This document shows positions 1-7,326 of a stretch of 18,281 nt of DNA, in pieces (positions within the stretch are counted from its first letter, which is position 1; the number at the start of each line of letters is the position of its first letter). The notes beneath the pieces were generated by a model. It did not search any database. It had not been told where the DNA came from and was given only the letters and a program-made list of their open reading frames with translations. The DNA is taken from contig JBBQKP010000055.1 in NCBI GenBank assembly GCA_038326995.1, positions 1 to 18,281 on the forward strand, given 5' to 3'. Source of the stretch: JBBQKP01 sp038326995. GTDB taxonomy: Bacteria; Planctomycetota; Phycisphaerae; Tepidisphaerales; Tepidisphaeraceae. Made by a program: the position numbers and the translations under genes.

Positions 1-699
1 GTGGCTCGATCCCATAGGCCTGAGGTGCTCGAACCGCAGCGTCGGGTAATTGAACGACGCCGCCTTCCATCCCAAAATTCTAGAGCGGTGCGTGTCGATG
101 CCGTCCCACATCAATTCATTCACAAACCCGCCCATCTGCACAAAGCACGCAACGCGGTAAAATTTACACATGCCCACGGCATGCTCGTCGCCGCACGGCT
201 CGGGGATCAATTGCCCGCTCGCATGGTTCTTGAAATAAGGTTTTCCACTGCAACAGCCTAGACGCTCGTCCCCTTCCATCGCATGCATAAGCCCCTGGAA
301 ATACTCTCTGGGTAGATCTAGATCGAGATCGAATTTGCACACATACTCAAACGCGTTTAGGTCGACGGTCTTCAAGCCGTCATTGAACGTGTCGATCACA
401 CCTCTGCCCAGAAGGCGATCACCGCGATCGGGCCGAGTCACAATGCGAATGAAGGGAAATCGACTCGCGTATTCTGCAAGTATTTTCGGAGATTCATCGG
501 TCGAGCCGTCATCAACGATCACCCAAAGGGCGGGCCGAACCGTCTGGGCTAGAACCGATTCGATCGTCGTGCGCGCGTGCATGGCCTCATCGCGACACGG
601 GCTGATCAGCACGTACCGGTCTCGCCGGGCGTCAGCAGAAACAACTGAAATCGAATCGGCGGGCATGAGCGAAGATGTCGGCGGGCCGCTGCGATCCAA
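1..699 (-). CDS. Family 2 glycosyltransferase, 3' end cut by window edge
   Basis: Reading the minus strand gives an open frame from about 699 through position 1 with no stop, so the C-terminus lies outside the window. The N-terminal part shows the GT-A fold pattern: YVLISPCRDEA, then a nucleotide-binding VIVDDGSTDES motif, then a DLDLDL metal-binding DXD-type motif near residue 125. It should transfer a sugar from an activated nucleotide donor, probably at the inner membrane face for polysaccharide or glycan synthesis; the substrate cannot be told. An in-frame stop lies just upstream. A TTG at 699 is preceded by AAGGAG at 709-714 with a nine-base gap, so I prefer it; the first ATG, at 666, has no ribosome site. 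The next gene on the same strand (1088-2047) is also a GT2, which suggests a glycan cluster continuing to the left. Confidence 0.85.
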   Translation of the reverse strand, partial: MDRSGPPTSSLMPADSISVVSADARRDRYVLISPCRDEAMHARTTIESVLAQTVRPALWVIVDDGSTDESPKILAEYASRFPFIRIVTRPDRGDRLLGRGVIDTFNDGLKTVDLNAFEYVCKFDLDLDLPREYFQGLMHAMEGDERLGCCSGKPYFKNHASGQLIPEPCGDEHAVGMCKFYRVACFVQMGGFVNELMWDGIDTHRSRILGWKAASFNYPTLRFEHLRPMGSSH

Positions 700-1087
700 G
701 CAGAGAGTCTCCTTAATGTATTTTTACACGAAAGCCGAAAGCGGCACGAACGAGCGATTTCTAGAATCGCCATCGACCCGGTGTTTGCAAGAGCGCTGAC
801 GCGCGAACTCGTCGCTTCTTTGGCAAGCCCGCTCGGCTTCGTTATGCAGACACACGCTCAATCCCGAGAAGCCGCCAACTTGCTGATGCTTGAAGGCAAG
901 TCGAATCTCTTAAAGCGTTATCAAGCTGGCGGCTACTCTTGGGAAAGCACTGCTCTTTGCATTGGTCGCAGCACTGGTTGAAGCGGATTGTCGCGAGTCT
1001 TTTTTCGTTGCGAACCGTCGCCTCGTTTGTGACACCGAAGAATTAACGACTCTGAGTTTGAGAAATTAAAAAGCACTTGGAAATTCC
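700..1087. other. Intergenic, contains hairpin element copy 1
   Basis: This gap lies between two minus-strand glycosyltransferases. Apart from the hairpin element at 870-934 I see nothing coding; short frames here have no family-like motifs. Confidence 0.5.
870..934. repeat. Dispersed hairpin element, copy 1
   Basis: The 13-nt arm AGCCGCCAACTTG (870-882) is complementary to CAAGCTGGCGGCT (922-934) with one mismatch. The interior also has short complementary stretches around GCTT and AAGC. A near-identical element lies at 2292-2357, with the same outer arms and shared interior blocks (CTTGCTG.TGCTTGA, AAGCG). The two copies bracket the glycosyltransferase at 1088-2047. It resembles a REP-like intergenic element. 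Confidence 0.7.
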
Positions 1088-2047
1088 TTACCCCGCAACA
1101 TCGCCCTTGTATTCGATCAAACGGCTTTCTTTGCCGACGAGGCGGTTCCAGTTGTACTTGAGTTGACCAATGGCCTGCGGCACCTTCGAGACGATCAGGT
1201 GACTCGCGTAATCCGCGTCGCGCTTCTTGATGTACATCCGCAACCACTGCACGGGCCAGAACAACCACAGCGGCGGAAATGCCCAGATGTAATTGCTCCG
1301 AACGTTTTTAATCCAGAACGATTCGCCGCGATCCGTCATGCATTTTCGGCTGACCTGCGCGAACGCGTGGCCCGCGCGGACATTGCGTTTCCACCACTGC
1401 GAAAAGCTGGTGATGTCCGCATCGTGATGGGTCATCTCCGCGTCGATCCGAAGTATTCCAAAACCTTTGGCGGCAAGACGTCGGCACAGTTCGGGTTCCT
1501 CGCCCGCGATCAGTGACGCGTCATATCCGCCGACCTCTTCGAGCATGGTTCGTCGGAACATCGCGTCGCCGCCGCAGGCATCGGCCGGGCCGACGGGCGT
1601 ATCCCATTCGATGTCGCAGAGTCGGTTGTAGACGCTGGCGTTCGGAAATTTCTCGCGTCGCCTGCCGCAAACAACAGCAAGAGTTTTGTCCTGCTGAAGA
1701 GTTTCGATCGCCCTCTCGATCCAGCCCGGCCGAAGGTCGCAATCGCCGTCGATGAACTGAACAAACTCCACACTCGGGTTTTCTGAAATCAACTCTTTGA
1801 GCCCGGCGTTTCGAGCACGCGCCGCGGTGAACTTCTGATTCTTCGTGTCGAGTTCGACCACGCGTGCGCCGATCTTGCTCGCCGCGTTGACTGAGTCGTC
1901 GCTCGAACCCGAATCGACGTATACGACGAAACAGCGCGTCGCGATCGCCGACGCCAGCGCGGTGATTAGTCGCTTTCCCTCGTTCTTGCCGATGGCGACG
2001 ATTCCTACGGGCTGTGCGGCTCTCATATGCGTCGTGTCCATGACCAT
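1088..2047 (-). CDS. Family 2 glycosyltransferase (319 aa)
   Basis: A complete GT2 enzyme. The N-terminus shows GIVAIGKNEGKRL (residues 15-27) and YVDSGSSDDS (43-52). The metal-binding motif is FIDGDCDL (98-105, D100 and D102). A GGYDASLIAGEEPELCRR segment (173-190) carries the acidic catalytic/acceptor-site motif. An aromatic, hydrophobic stretch (YIWAFPPLWLFWPVQWL, about 253-269) could be a membrane anchor or amphipathic helix. The frame stays open to an ATG at 2152, but the ATG at 2047 is preceded by AAAGGAG with a seven-base spacer and fits the family start, so I use it. It probably adds a sugar to a surface polysaccharide or lipid carrier; donor and acceptor are unknown. It shares strand with the partial GT2 to the left, but the gap of about 390 bases and the hairpin between them argue against one tight operon. 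Confidence 0.88.
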   Translation of the reverse strand: MVMDTTHMRAAQPVGIVAIGKNEGKRLITALASAIATRCFVVYVDSGSSDDSVNAASKIGARVVELDTKNQKFTAARARNAGLKELISENPSVEFVQFIDGDCDLRPGWIERAIETLQQDKTLAVVCGRRREKFPNASVYNRLCDIEWDTPVGPADACGGDAMFRRTMLEEVGGYDASLIAGEEPELCRRLAAKGFGILRIDAEMTHHDADITSFSQWWKRNVRAGHAFAQVSRKCMTDRGESFWIKNVRSNYIWAFPPLWLFWPVQWLRMYIKKRDADYASHLIVSKVPQAIGQLKYNWNRLVGKESRLIEYKGDVAG

Positions 2048-2560
2048 CGCAATTCTCCTTTGCTTCTTTTCAGACCATACGATTTGATTAAGGTCCTGCA
2101 CAATGCGGCGTCGCGATTTTAGTTGCGTACTGCGCAGTTTAAGCTCTGTCACGTCTCAATAGTGAAATGGTTGATGTTTTCGGTGAGACAGATGGGTCGA
2201 CATTTCTCTGCAAAAGAGTGCGCGACAGCTCAAGCGACGGTCACTTTAAATCAATCGTGCGACTCACTGAAAATCATCGATTTCCAAGGGTAGCCGCCAG
2301 CTTGCTGGTGCTTGATGTGCAAGGCGAGTCCATCAAAGCGCCACCAAGCTGGCGGCTTCACGGGATTGAGCGCGAGTCGACAGGTCGACATTATGAGCAC
2401 TGGTGAGTCACCAGTACAACCAGCAATCATCTAAATTAACCGTAGTTTTTTGAAGTGATAAAGCACCACGCCGTTTCGCATTTCCGGACCGTCCGGTAGA
2501 ACCCAGAACGGCATGGTATTCTCGAAACAGAATAGCATCTCGACGTTGACCGTATTGCAC
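2048..2560. other. Intergenic, contains hairpin element copy 2
   Basis: This is a divergent spacer between the minus-strand glycosyltransferase and the plus-strand Sua5 gene, so it should hold promoters for both. I found no convincing consensus promoter. The hairpin element at 2292-2357 is the only clear structure. Short frames (for example 2167-2406) run straight through the hairpin and look spurious. Confidence 0.5.
2292..2357. repeat. Dispersed hairpin element, copy 2
   Basis: The perfect 13-nt arms AGCCGCCAGCTTG (2292-2304) and CAAGCTGGCGGCT (2345-2357) enclose a 40-nt interior that can pair further (CTTGATG with CATCAAAG). It is the second copy of the element at 870-934 and is in the same orientation. 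The outer arms match completely here, where copy 1 has one mismatch. Confidence 0.7.
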
Positions 2561-3535
2561 ATGTCCAAGTTCGTTCCAACTTCGCTCAATGACGCACTCG
2601 CGGTGCTTTGCCAGGGCGGGATCGTGGGCGTGCCGAGCGAGACGGTCTACGGCCTGGCGGCGGACGCGACGCGATCAGACGCCGTCGCGGGCATCTTCGC
2701 ACTGAAAAATCGCCCGAGCACGAATCCGCTGATCGTACACTGCAAGGACGCCGCTCACGCAAAAACCTTCGCACAAGATTGGCCGAAGTTCGCGGACGCG
2801 CTCGCCGACGCGTTCTGGCCCGGGCCGTTGACGATGGTCGTACGCAAGACCGATTCAATCCCCGACATCGTGTCGGCCGGCCTGAGCACTGTTGCGCTGC
2901 GCGTGCCGAGCCATCCGACTTTTCAGGCACTACTGAATCGCCTCGATTTCCCATTGGCCGCGCCAAGCGCGAATAAAAGCAACCACATTTCGCCCACGTG
3001 CGCCCGGCACGTTCATGATGAATTCGGCGATGCTGTTCCCGTTCTCGACGGCGGCGCGTGCGACGTGGGCATCGAAAGCACCGTCATTGACCTCACGAGT
3101 TCGCTTGCGAAAATGCTTCGGCCCAAACTACTCAGACCTGGTTCAATCTCACGAGCGCAGATCGAAGCCGTCATCGGCCCGATCGATGCCTTCGTCGGTG
3201 AGCTTTCTCCAAATGTCGCGGCCAGTTCGCCCGGACAGCACGCCCAGCACTACGCCCCGCGCGCCCCGGCCCTTCGCTTCACTCGCAATACGCCGCCCAT
3301 CCCAAAGCTCCGTTCGTGCGCGATTGTTATCGGAGCACTGCCCGAGTCGATGCGAGTGCCCGAGTTGTTGCACTTTGGCGTGCTTTCGTCGGACCCAAAG
3401 CGTGCCGCGGCCAAGCTTTACAGCGTGATGCGGTATCTCGACAAACTCAATCCGAGCGAGATTTACATCGAATTGCCGCCCGACGCCCCGGAATGGGCCG
3501 CCGTGCGCGACCGCGTCATGCGTGCGACACAGTAG
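2561..3535 (+). CDS. L-threonylcarbamoyladenylate synthase (Sua5/YrdC/TsaC family, 324 aa)
   Basis: This enzyme makes threonylcarbamoyl-AMP from threonine, bicarbonate and ATP, the first step of the universal t6A37 modification of ANN-decoding tRNAs. The YrdC domain spans about residues 8-200, with GGIVGVPSETVYGLAADA (19-36), KNRPSTNPLIVH (49-60), a WPGPLTMV segment, LRVPSHP and the PSANKSNHISPT region. It is longer than the stand-alone bacterial TsaC (about 190 aa): an SPGQHAQHYAPRAP linker leads into a C-terminal Sua5 domain of roughly 90 residues, so it is the Sua5-type two-domain form. The frame is open to an ATG at 2513, but the ATG at 2561 fits the family start better; neither has a clear ribosome site. 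It lies just upstream of the sigma factor gene on the same strand, with no evident functional link. Confidence 0.9.
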   Translation: MSKFVPTSLNDALAVLCQGGIVGVPSETVYGLAADATRSDAVAGIFALKNRPSTNPLIVHCKDAAHAKTFAQDWPKFADALADAFWPGPLTMVVRKTDSIPDIVSAGLSTVALRVPSHPTFQALLNRLDFPLAAPSANKSNHISPTCARHVHDEFGDAVPVLDGGACDVGIESTVIDLTSSLAKMLRPKLLRPGSISRAQIEAVIGPIDAFVGELSPNVAASSPGQHAQHYAPRAPALRFTRNTPPIPKLRSCAIVIGALPESMRVPELLHFGVLSSDPKRAAAKLYSVMRYLDKLNPSEIYIELPPDAPEWAAVRDRVMRATQ

Positions 3536-3602
3536 CGTCGGCATTCCACACGCGGCTCAGGACCCGCCGATTTGTTGTAGTCACTGGCGATCGCGTGTCG
3601 TC

Positions 3603-3629
3603 TTGAGTTGTGTCGTTTTCAACTATACA
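3603..3629 (+). promoter_or_regulatory. Possible promoter upstream of the ECF sigma gene
   Basis: TTGAGT (3603-3608) and TATACA (3624-3629) are separated by 15 bp, slightly short for a housekeeping promoter. Transcription would start near 3636, leaving a short leader before the sigma factor frame. This is a weak consensus match only. Confidence 0.3.
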
Positions 3630-3726
3630 AACGACCTAACATATCTGGTCACTTTTCCGGGATTCGAACATTTCAATTGTCGCAAGAAGCATCTCCGCCG
3701 CCCCACCTTCGCTCGCCTCGGCGGGT

Positions 3727-5550
3727 CTGCTTTCTGATTTCGCGCAAACTGGCAGTGAAAAGGCCTTCGAGGAGATCGTAAGGCTTCATCGACCCGCGGT
3801 CATCGCCACGTGCTTTCGCGTCATCAAAAACCACGCCGACGCCGAGGATGCCGCACAGGCCGTCTTCCTTACGCTCGCTCTTGAAGTGCGAGGCGGAAGG
3901 CTCATCGAAAACCTCCCGGCCTGGCTTCGGCGTGTCGCTCGACGCGTCGCGCTCGACCAATACCGCGCCCGCAAGCGACGCCGAAAACGAGAACTCGATC
4001 AGGCTCAGGGTCCGGCATTCGTAAGCACATTCGCGCAGACGCAAGCGACGGATTCACACAAAACCATCGCTCGTCCGTACCCTGGCGATAGTTCGCCCCG
4101 GCCCGTCGATGCACTCGAACAGGTCGAGCTTCGAACGACTTTGCAGCACGCCCTTGCAGAGCTGCCCGCCAAGTACCGCACGCCGATGGTGCTCTTCTAC
4201 TTCGGCCAGCTTTCTTTGCCCGAGATTTCCAAACAGCTCAATGTTCGTAGCAAGACGCTGGGTGTTCGACTGCTGCGGGCAAGGCGAATGCTCGCGACCC
4301 GCCTCGCGTCTCATCCGTGCATTCAACATCTATGCCTGTTGGGCCTGTTCATCCCCGCGCACTTTCACGAGACACTCCGCTCGACACTTCTCGCGGGGAC
4401 AGGGCACACTGTGACGTCGTTGCCGACTTCTACAATTCATTTGCTTTCAAGTGATGTCCTTCCATCACAAATTGGTTTCAGCAATCCGACAACCGCGGCG
4501 ATTTCGCCCGACCTTACGCTACACATTCTTCCGATCGCGCGGATGCTAAGACGAATTGCGGCCCCGCGTACGATCGCGGCAGTCGCGGCGTGTACATCGC
4601 TCACCGGCGCGGGCGTCGCGACCGGTGGGGCTGAGTGGCTCGGGCCGATCGTAACTCCGCTGGTCGCACCGGCCACGCAACTGTTCGATCAGTTCAATCT
4701 CACTCGACAGTTTATCAACCGCTTGATCAGGCCAGACCTGTTTTTGCCTGCCTTGCAAGGCATCAGCACGCCGCCAACTCAGCTCACCGATGCGTCTCAA
4801 ACCGAACCGGAGGCAGCGCCTCCACAGGCCGAGCAGGTTGGGTTCACGCGCTCACTTAACAACCTCTCGCTCGAAGCTTATGCGGCTGAGCGCTACGTGA
4901 TTCGACCGCCCTCTCAGTTTAGTGTGCAGGCCGGTACGAGGTCATACTCGTACAGAGAGATCCGAGTTGCTCGAATCCACGATGTTTCGCCGTCGTCCAT
5001 TTCGGGCTCGGCGATTTCGCCTTCATCATTCGTGTCGAAGCAGAACGTCTGGGAGCCGAGCGATTCGCGCGACATCACGTTCCGCGCCGCGTCGGCAAAC
5101 GCAATGGAAGCAGGACAAGAGTTGATGGCCTCCGCCGAAACATTGAGCGCAACATCGGCCGAAACATCGGCGGGCTCGCCGACGTTTATGAATGCCAGAG
5201 AATCTCCCTACTACGCTTTGGTCGACGACGATTGGATTGATTCGACACTGAGCACCACCGCGACCGCATTCTCGAATCCGGATCAGAATTCGCTGGATGG
5301 GAAAGCCGAAATACCGCGCATGCTGCCGGTACCCGGGCCGACGCTTCCGATTTTGACTCCAACGGTATTGCCCACACCAGTGCCGACCATCTTGCCCACG
5401 ACGATGCCCACGACGATGCCCACGACGATGCCCACGACGATGCCGGGCGGCTCGCCGATTCCCGAGCCCGGCACGATGATCTGGGTGTTGGTCGTCGGCG
5501 GCGTGATGCTTCGCAGGACACGTCGAGTTGGTAGCTCTTTTCGCACATAA
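3727..5550 (+). CDS. ECF RNA polymerase sigma factor with transmembrane extension and C-terminal PEP-CTERM sorting signal
   Basis: Counting residues from 3727: the sigma-2 region covers about 3-85, with LLSDFAQTGSEKAFEEIV, the DAEDAAQAVFLTLA core and a WLRRVARRVALDQYRARKRR helix. Sigma-4 covers about 133-196, with LAELPAKYRTPMVLFYFGQL and a helix-turn-helix LSLPEISKQLNVRSKTLGVRL (written with its neighbours, 158-178). A hydrophobic segment (about 282-302) may cross the membrane. A Ser/Thr/Pro-rich region of about 240 residues follows, ending in seven PTxx repeats (545-572), then a PEPGT motif (579-583), a hydrophobic helix and an RRTRR cluster, which is the classic tripartite PEP-CTERM signal read by exosortase. 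Planctomycete ECF factors with C-terminal membrane extensions are known; a sorting signal on one is unusual. No ATG, GTG or TTG occurs in frame between the stop at 3637 and the GTG at 3886, which would delete half of sigma-2. CTG (3727) or ATT (3676) are the candidate starts, and 3727 is a choice, not a proof. Confidence 0.8.
   Translation: MLSDFAQTGSEKAFEEIVRLHRPAVIATCFRVIKNHADAEDAAQAVFLTLALEVRGGRLIENLPAWLRRVARRVALDQYRARKRRRKRELDQAQGPAFVSTFAQTQATDSHKTIARPYPGDSSPRPVDALEQVELRTTLQHALAELPAKYRTPMVLFYFGQLSLPEISKQLNVRSKTLGVRLLRARRMLATRLASHPCIQHLCLLGLFIPAHFHETLRSTLLAGTGHTVTSLPTSTIHLLSSDVLPSQIGFSNPTTAAISPDLTLHILPIARMLRRIAAPRTIAAVAACTSLTGAGVATGGAEWLGPIVTPLVAPATQLFDQFNLTRQFINRLIRPDLFLPALQGISTPPTQLTDASQTEPEAAPPQAEQVGFTRSLNNLSLEAYAAERYVIRPPSQFSVQAGTRSYSYREIRVARIHDVSPSSISGSAISPSSFVSKQNVWEPSDSRDITFRAASANAMEAGQELMASAETLSATSAETSAGSPTFMNARESPYYALVDDDWIDSTLSTTATAFSNPDQNSLDGKAEIPRMLPVPGPTLPILTPTVLPTPVPTILPTTMPTTMPTTMPTTMPGGSPIPEPGTMIWVLVVGGVMLRRTRRVGSSFRT
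5359..5442 (+). repeat. 12-bp tandem repeat coding PTxx units
   Basis: Seven consecutive 12-bp units encode PTVL, PTPV, PTIL and four PTTM. The last four (5395-5442) are perfect copies of CCCACGACGATG. The array lies directly before the PEP-CTERM signal of the sigma factor gene and would form a Pro/Thr spacer. Confidence 0.9.
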
Positions 5551-5965
5551 AAGCGTGCCTCTACAGCAAGAACACGCAAATGTTATTGAAAAATGGATTA
5601 AAAGGCGCAAAAAAACACTTCGGACGCAATAAAATCAGTGTTTTTTGATCTCGACAGCTTGAAATTTGCTATTTTGCCGATAGTTTCGGGCGGTCATCGC
5701 GGTTTCGTACTGGCTTTCCCGGGTGTTTTGGCATGGTGTCGCAACAACGCGTACGGACGCAATGTTGTCAACGCATGCCTGATCACAGGTGACGCCGGGG
5801 CGAGATCGCGAGAGGCGGAGAGGCTCGACGGAATAACCTGGGCGCGGCGTCGCGCGGGTTGGTCCGCTCCCCGCTTCGGATCGGCACGGTTGCCGGTCTG
5901 CTTCTTTTCCCCGGCCGGGCCGAGCGAGTCGGTCTTGTTGCCAAGGATCTCCAAAGGAGTCACTC
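5551..5965. other. Long leader/intergenic region upstream of HU
   Basis: An AT-rich start (5580-5690) gives way to a GC-rich stretch (5780-5940). A frame running through it (5638-6003) overlaps the HU gene out of frame and has no family-like features, so I treat the region as non-coding. A possible promoter at 5659-5686 would leave a 5' leader of roughly 270 nt on HU. I do not recognise a known riboswitch or leader motif. Confidence 0.45.
5659..5686 (+). promoter_or_regulatory. Possible promoter for HU
   Basis: TTGAAA (5659-5664) and TAGTTT (5681-5686) are 16 bp apart, inside the AT-rich part of the gap. This is a consensus match by eye only. Confidence 0.35.
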
Positions 5966-6268
5966 ATGGCCAAAACCATGACCAAGTCGGAAGTCGCCTC
6001 TAGCATCGCCGAGTCTGTCGGCATCACCAAGAAGCAAGTCCTCGCTGTCATCGAACAGCAGGCTCAGCTCGCTTACAAGCAGGCCAAGAACACCTTCGTG
6101 TTCCCCGGCATCGGTAAGCTTGTTCTGGCTGAACGCGCCGCTCGCAAGATGACCATGCGATTCGGCCCGCTCGCTGGTAAGGAAATCACCGTCCCCAAGA
6201 AGAAGGTCCTCAAGTTCCGCATCTCCAAGGCCGCCAAAGACGCGATCCTGGGCGCACCCAAGAAGTAG
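5966..6268 (+). CDS. HU/IHF-family DNA-binding protein (100 aa)
   Basis: A small basic nucleoid protein that binds and bends DNA as a dimer. The N-terminal helices read MTKSEVASSIAESVGITKKQV, followed by FPGIGKLVLAERAARK (the beta-arm entry; most HU proteins have a GFGTF-like turn here) and ITVPKKKVLKFRISKAAKDAI at the C-terminus. Length is close to the usual 90-100 residues, with a lysine-rich end. The start is well supported: AAAGGAG six bases before the ATG. Codon choice is strongly biased (AAG for lysine, mostly C-ending codons), as in highly expressed genes. An intrinsic terminator follows at 6304-6339, so it is probably monocistronic. Confidence 0.93.
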   Translation: MAKTMTKSEVASSIAESVGITKKQVLAVIEQQAQLAYKQAKNTFVFPGIGKLVLAERAARKMTMRFGPLAGKEITVPKKKVLKFRISKAAKDAILGAPKK

Positions 6269-6303
6269 GTTCCTCACCCCTTTTTTCAATAGCTCTTTTT
6301 CCC

Positions 6304-6339
6304 CAACAGGCACCCTCATCCGGGTGCCTGTTGCTTTTT
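6304..6339 (+). terminator. Intrinsic terminator after HU
   Basis: A perfect 12-bp stem, CAACAGGCACCC (6304-6315) with GGGTGCCTGTTG (6322-6333), has a 6-nt loop and is followed by CTTTTT. Confidence 0.92.
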
Positions 6340-6416
6340 CGTTCTGGTCTTACATTCTGCTTTTTCAACACCGACTTTTCCACACGCTTCACCCGCGCTT
6401 CACCTACCATCTCACC

Positions 6417-7211
6417 ATGTGCGGCAGAATGATCCTCTTTCGCCTGGGCCGATTCACCGATCTCTTCCCATGGATTCGCCCCGGCTTCGACCCGGGCCCG
6501 CGCTACAACGTCAGCCCCATGACCGACATCCCCGCTGTCATCAACGACGGCACCTTCACTATTTCCCTATTGCGCTGGGGCCTGGTCCCGTCGTGGTCGA
6601 AGGATGCCCGCGTTGGATCAAAGATGATCAACGCGAGGTCAGAAACTGTGCTCGAAAAACCCAGCTTCAAACACGCGGTTCAATCAAGGCGATGCCTCAT
6701 CCCCGCCGACGGATTTTACGAGTGGCAAACCGTTCCGGGCCGGGCCCGCAAAACGCCACACTATATTCGCAGCCAGACCGATCGCCCGTTGATGTTCGCA
6801 GGGCTTTGGGACCGCGCCACCATCGGCGGCCAGATTCTTAAAACATGCACCGTACTTACCACACCCGCCAACTCAATGATGTCGCAGATGCACGACCGAA
6901 TGCCCGTCATCCTGCCCGAACAATCCTGGCGCGACTGGCTTGAAGAAACCTCGACCGACACGCTTCAAGGCATGCTCGTGCCCGCGAGCGAAGACGTCCT
7001 GATCGCTTCGCCCGTCGGGGTCGAAGTCGGCAACGTGCGAAATGAGGGCCCGCGGCTAATTGAATCGGGGATTGAATCGGGGATTGAATCTGTGAGTGAA
7101 TCTGTGAGTGAATCTGCCGACGAGCCGAGAAGTTCCCCGGCAATAGCTCATCGGGGTAAATCCTTGTCCAAACGGAATATCAAAGCCGCCCAGGCGGGTT
7201 TGTTCGATTAA
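6417..7211 (+). CDS. SOS response-associated peptidase / abasic-site DNA-protein crosslink protein (SRAP, YedK/HMCES family, 264 aa)
   Basis: SRAP proteins expose Cys2 after methionine removal and link it covalently to abasic sites in single-stranded DNA, shielding them during replication. All the key residues are visible: Cys2 in the MCGR start, the RYNVSP block (29-34), Asn72 in INARSE, Glu102 in DGFYEW and His159 in MHDRMPVIL. The start must be the ATG at 6417, because the MCGR motif defines the mature N-terminus; the frame is open further upstream but that would bury the cysteine. No ribosome site is obvious. After the conserved domain (ending near residue 212) comes a tail with five 4-residue repeats (IESG, IESG, IESV, SESV, SESA) and a basic end, both absent from typical family members. 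It lies downstream of the HU terminator and upstream of a lipoprotein gene with its own likely promoter. Confidence 0.93.
   Translation: MCGRMILFRLGRFTDLFPWIRPGFDPGPRYNVSPMTDIPAVINDGTFTISLLRWGLVPSWSKDARVGSKMINARSETVLEKPSFKHAVQSRRCLIPADGFYEWQTVPGRARKTPHYIRSQTDRPLMFAGLWDRATIGGQILKTCTVLTTPANSMMSQMHDRMPVILPEQSWRDWLEETSTDTLQGMLVPASEDVLIASPVGVEVGNVRNEGPRLIESGIESGIESVSESVSESADEPRSSPAIAHRGKSLSKRNIKAAQAGLFD
7059..7118 (+). repeat. 12-bp tandem repeat in the SRAP gene tail
   Basis: Five in-frame units: ATTGAATCGGGG twice (7059-7082), ATTGAATCTGTG, AGTGAATCTGTG and AGTGAATCTGCC. They encode IESG/SESV-type tetrapeptides in the acidic, probably disordered tail. Confidence 0.9.
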
Positions 7212-7230
7212 TCCGCAAACGTGGTACAAT
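7203..7230 (+). promoter_or_regulatory. Possible promoter for the lipoprotein gene
   Basis: A good -10 hexamer TACAAT (7225-7230) lies 16 bp after a weak -35 (TTCGAT, 7203-7208). It overlaps the stop codon of the SRAP gene and sits about 97 bases before the lipoprotein start. Confidence 0.35.
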
Positions 7231-7326
7231 CGCGAGAACGCAAGGCAGGATACGGGAGTTCGCATCCAGGGCCGAGCGATCGGGAACCAAACCCTGCCCA
7301 TGCTTTTGGGCGAGAAGGATTACATC

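Noticed and set aside
1..261. Plus-strand ORF at the left edge
   Set aside because: The minus strand here encodes a clear GT2 glycosyltransferase with VDDGS and DXD-type motifs.
5638..6003. 121-residue plus-strand ORF before HU
   Set aside because: It overlaps the HU start out of frame and shows no recognisable sequence.
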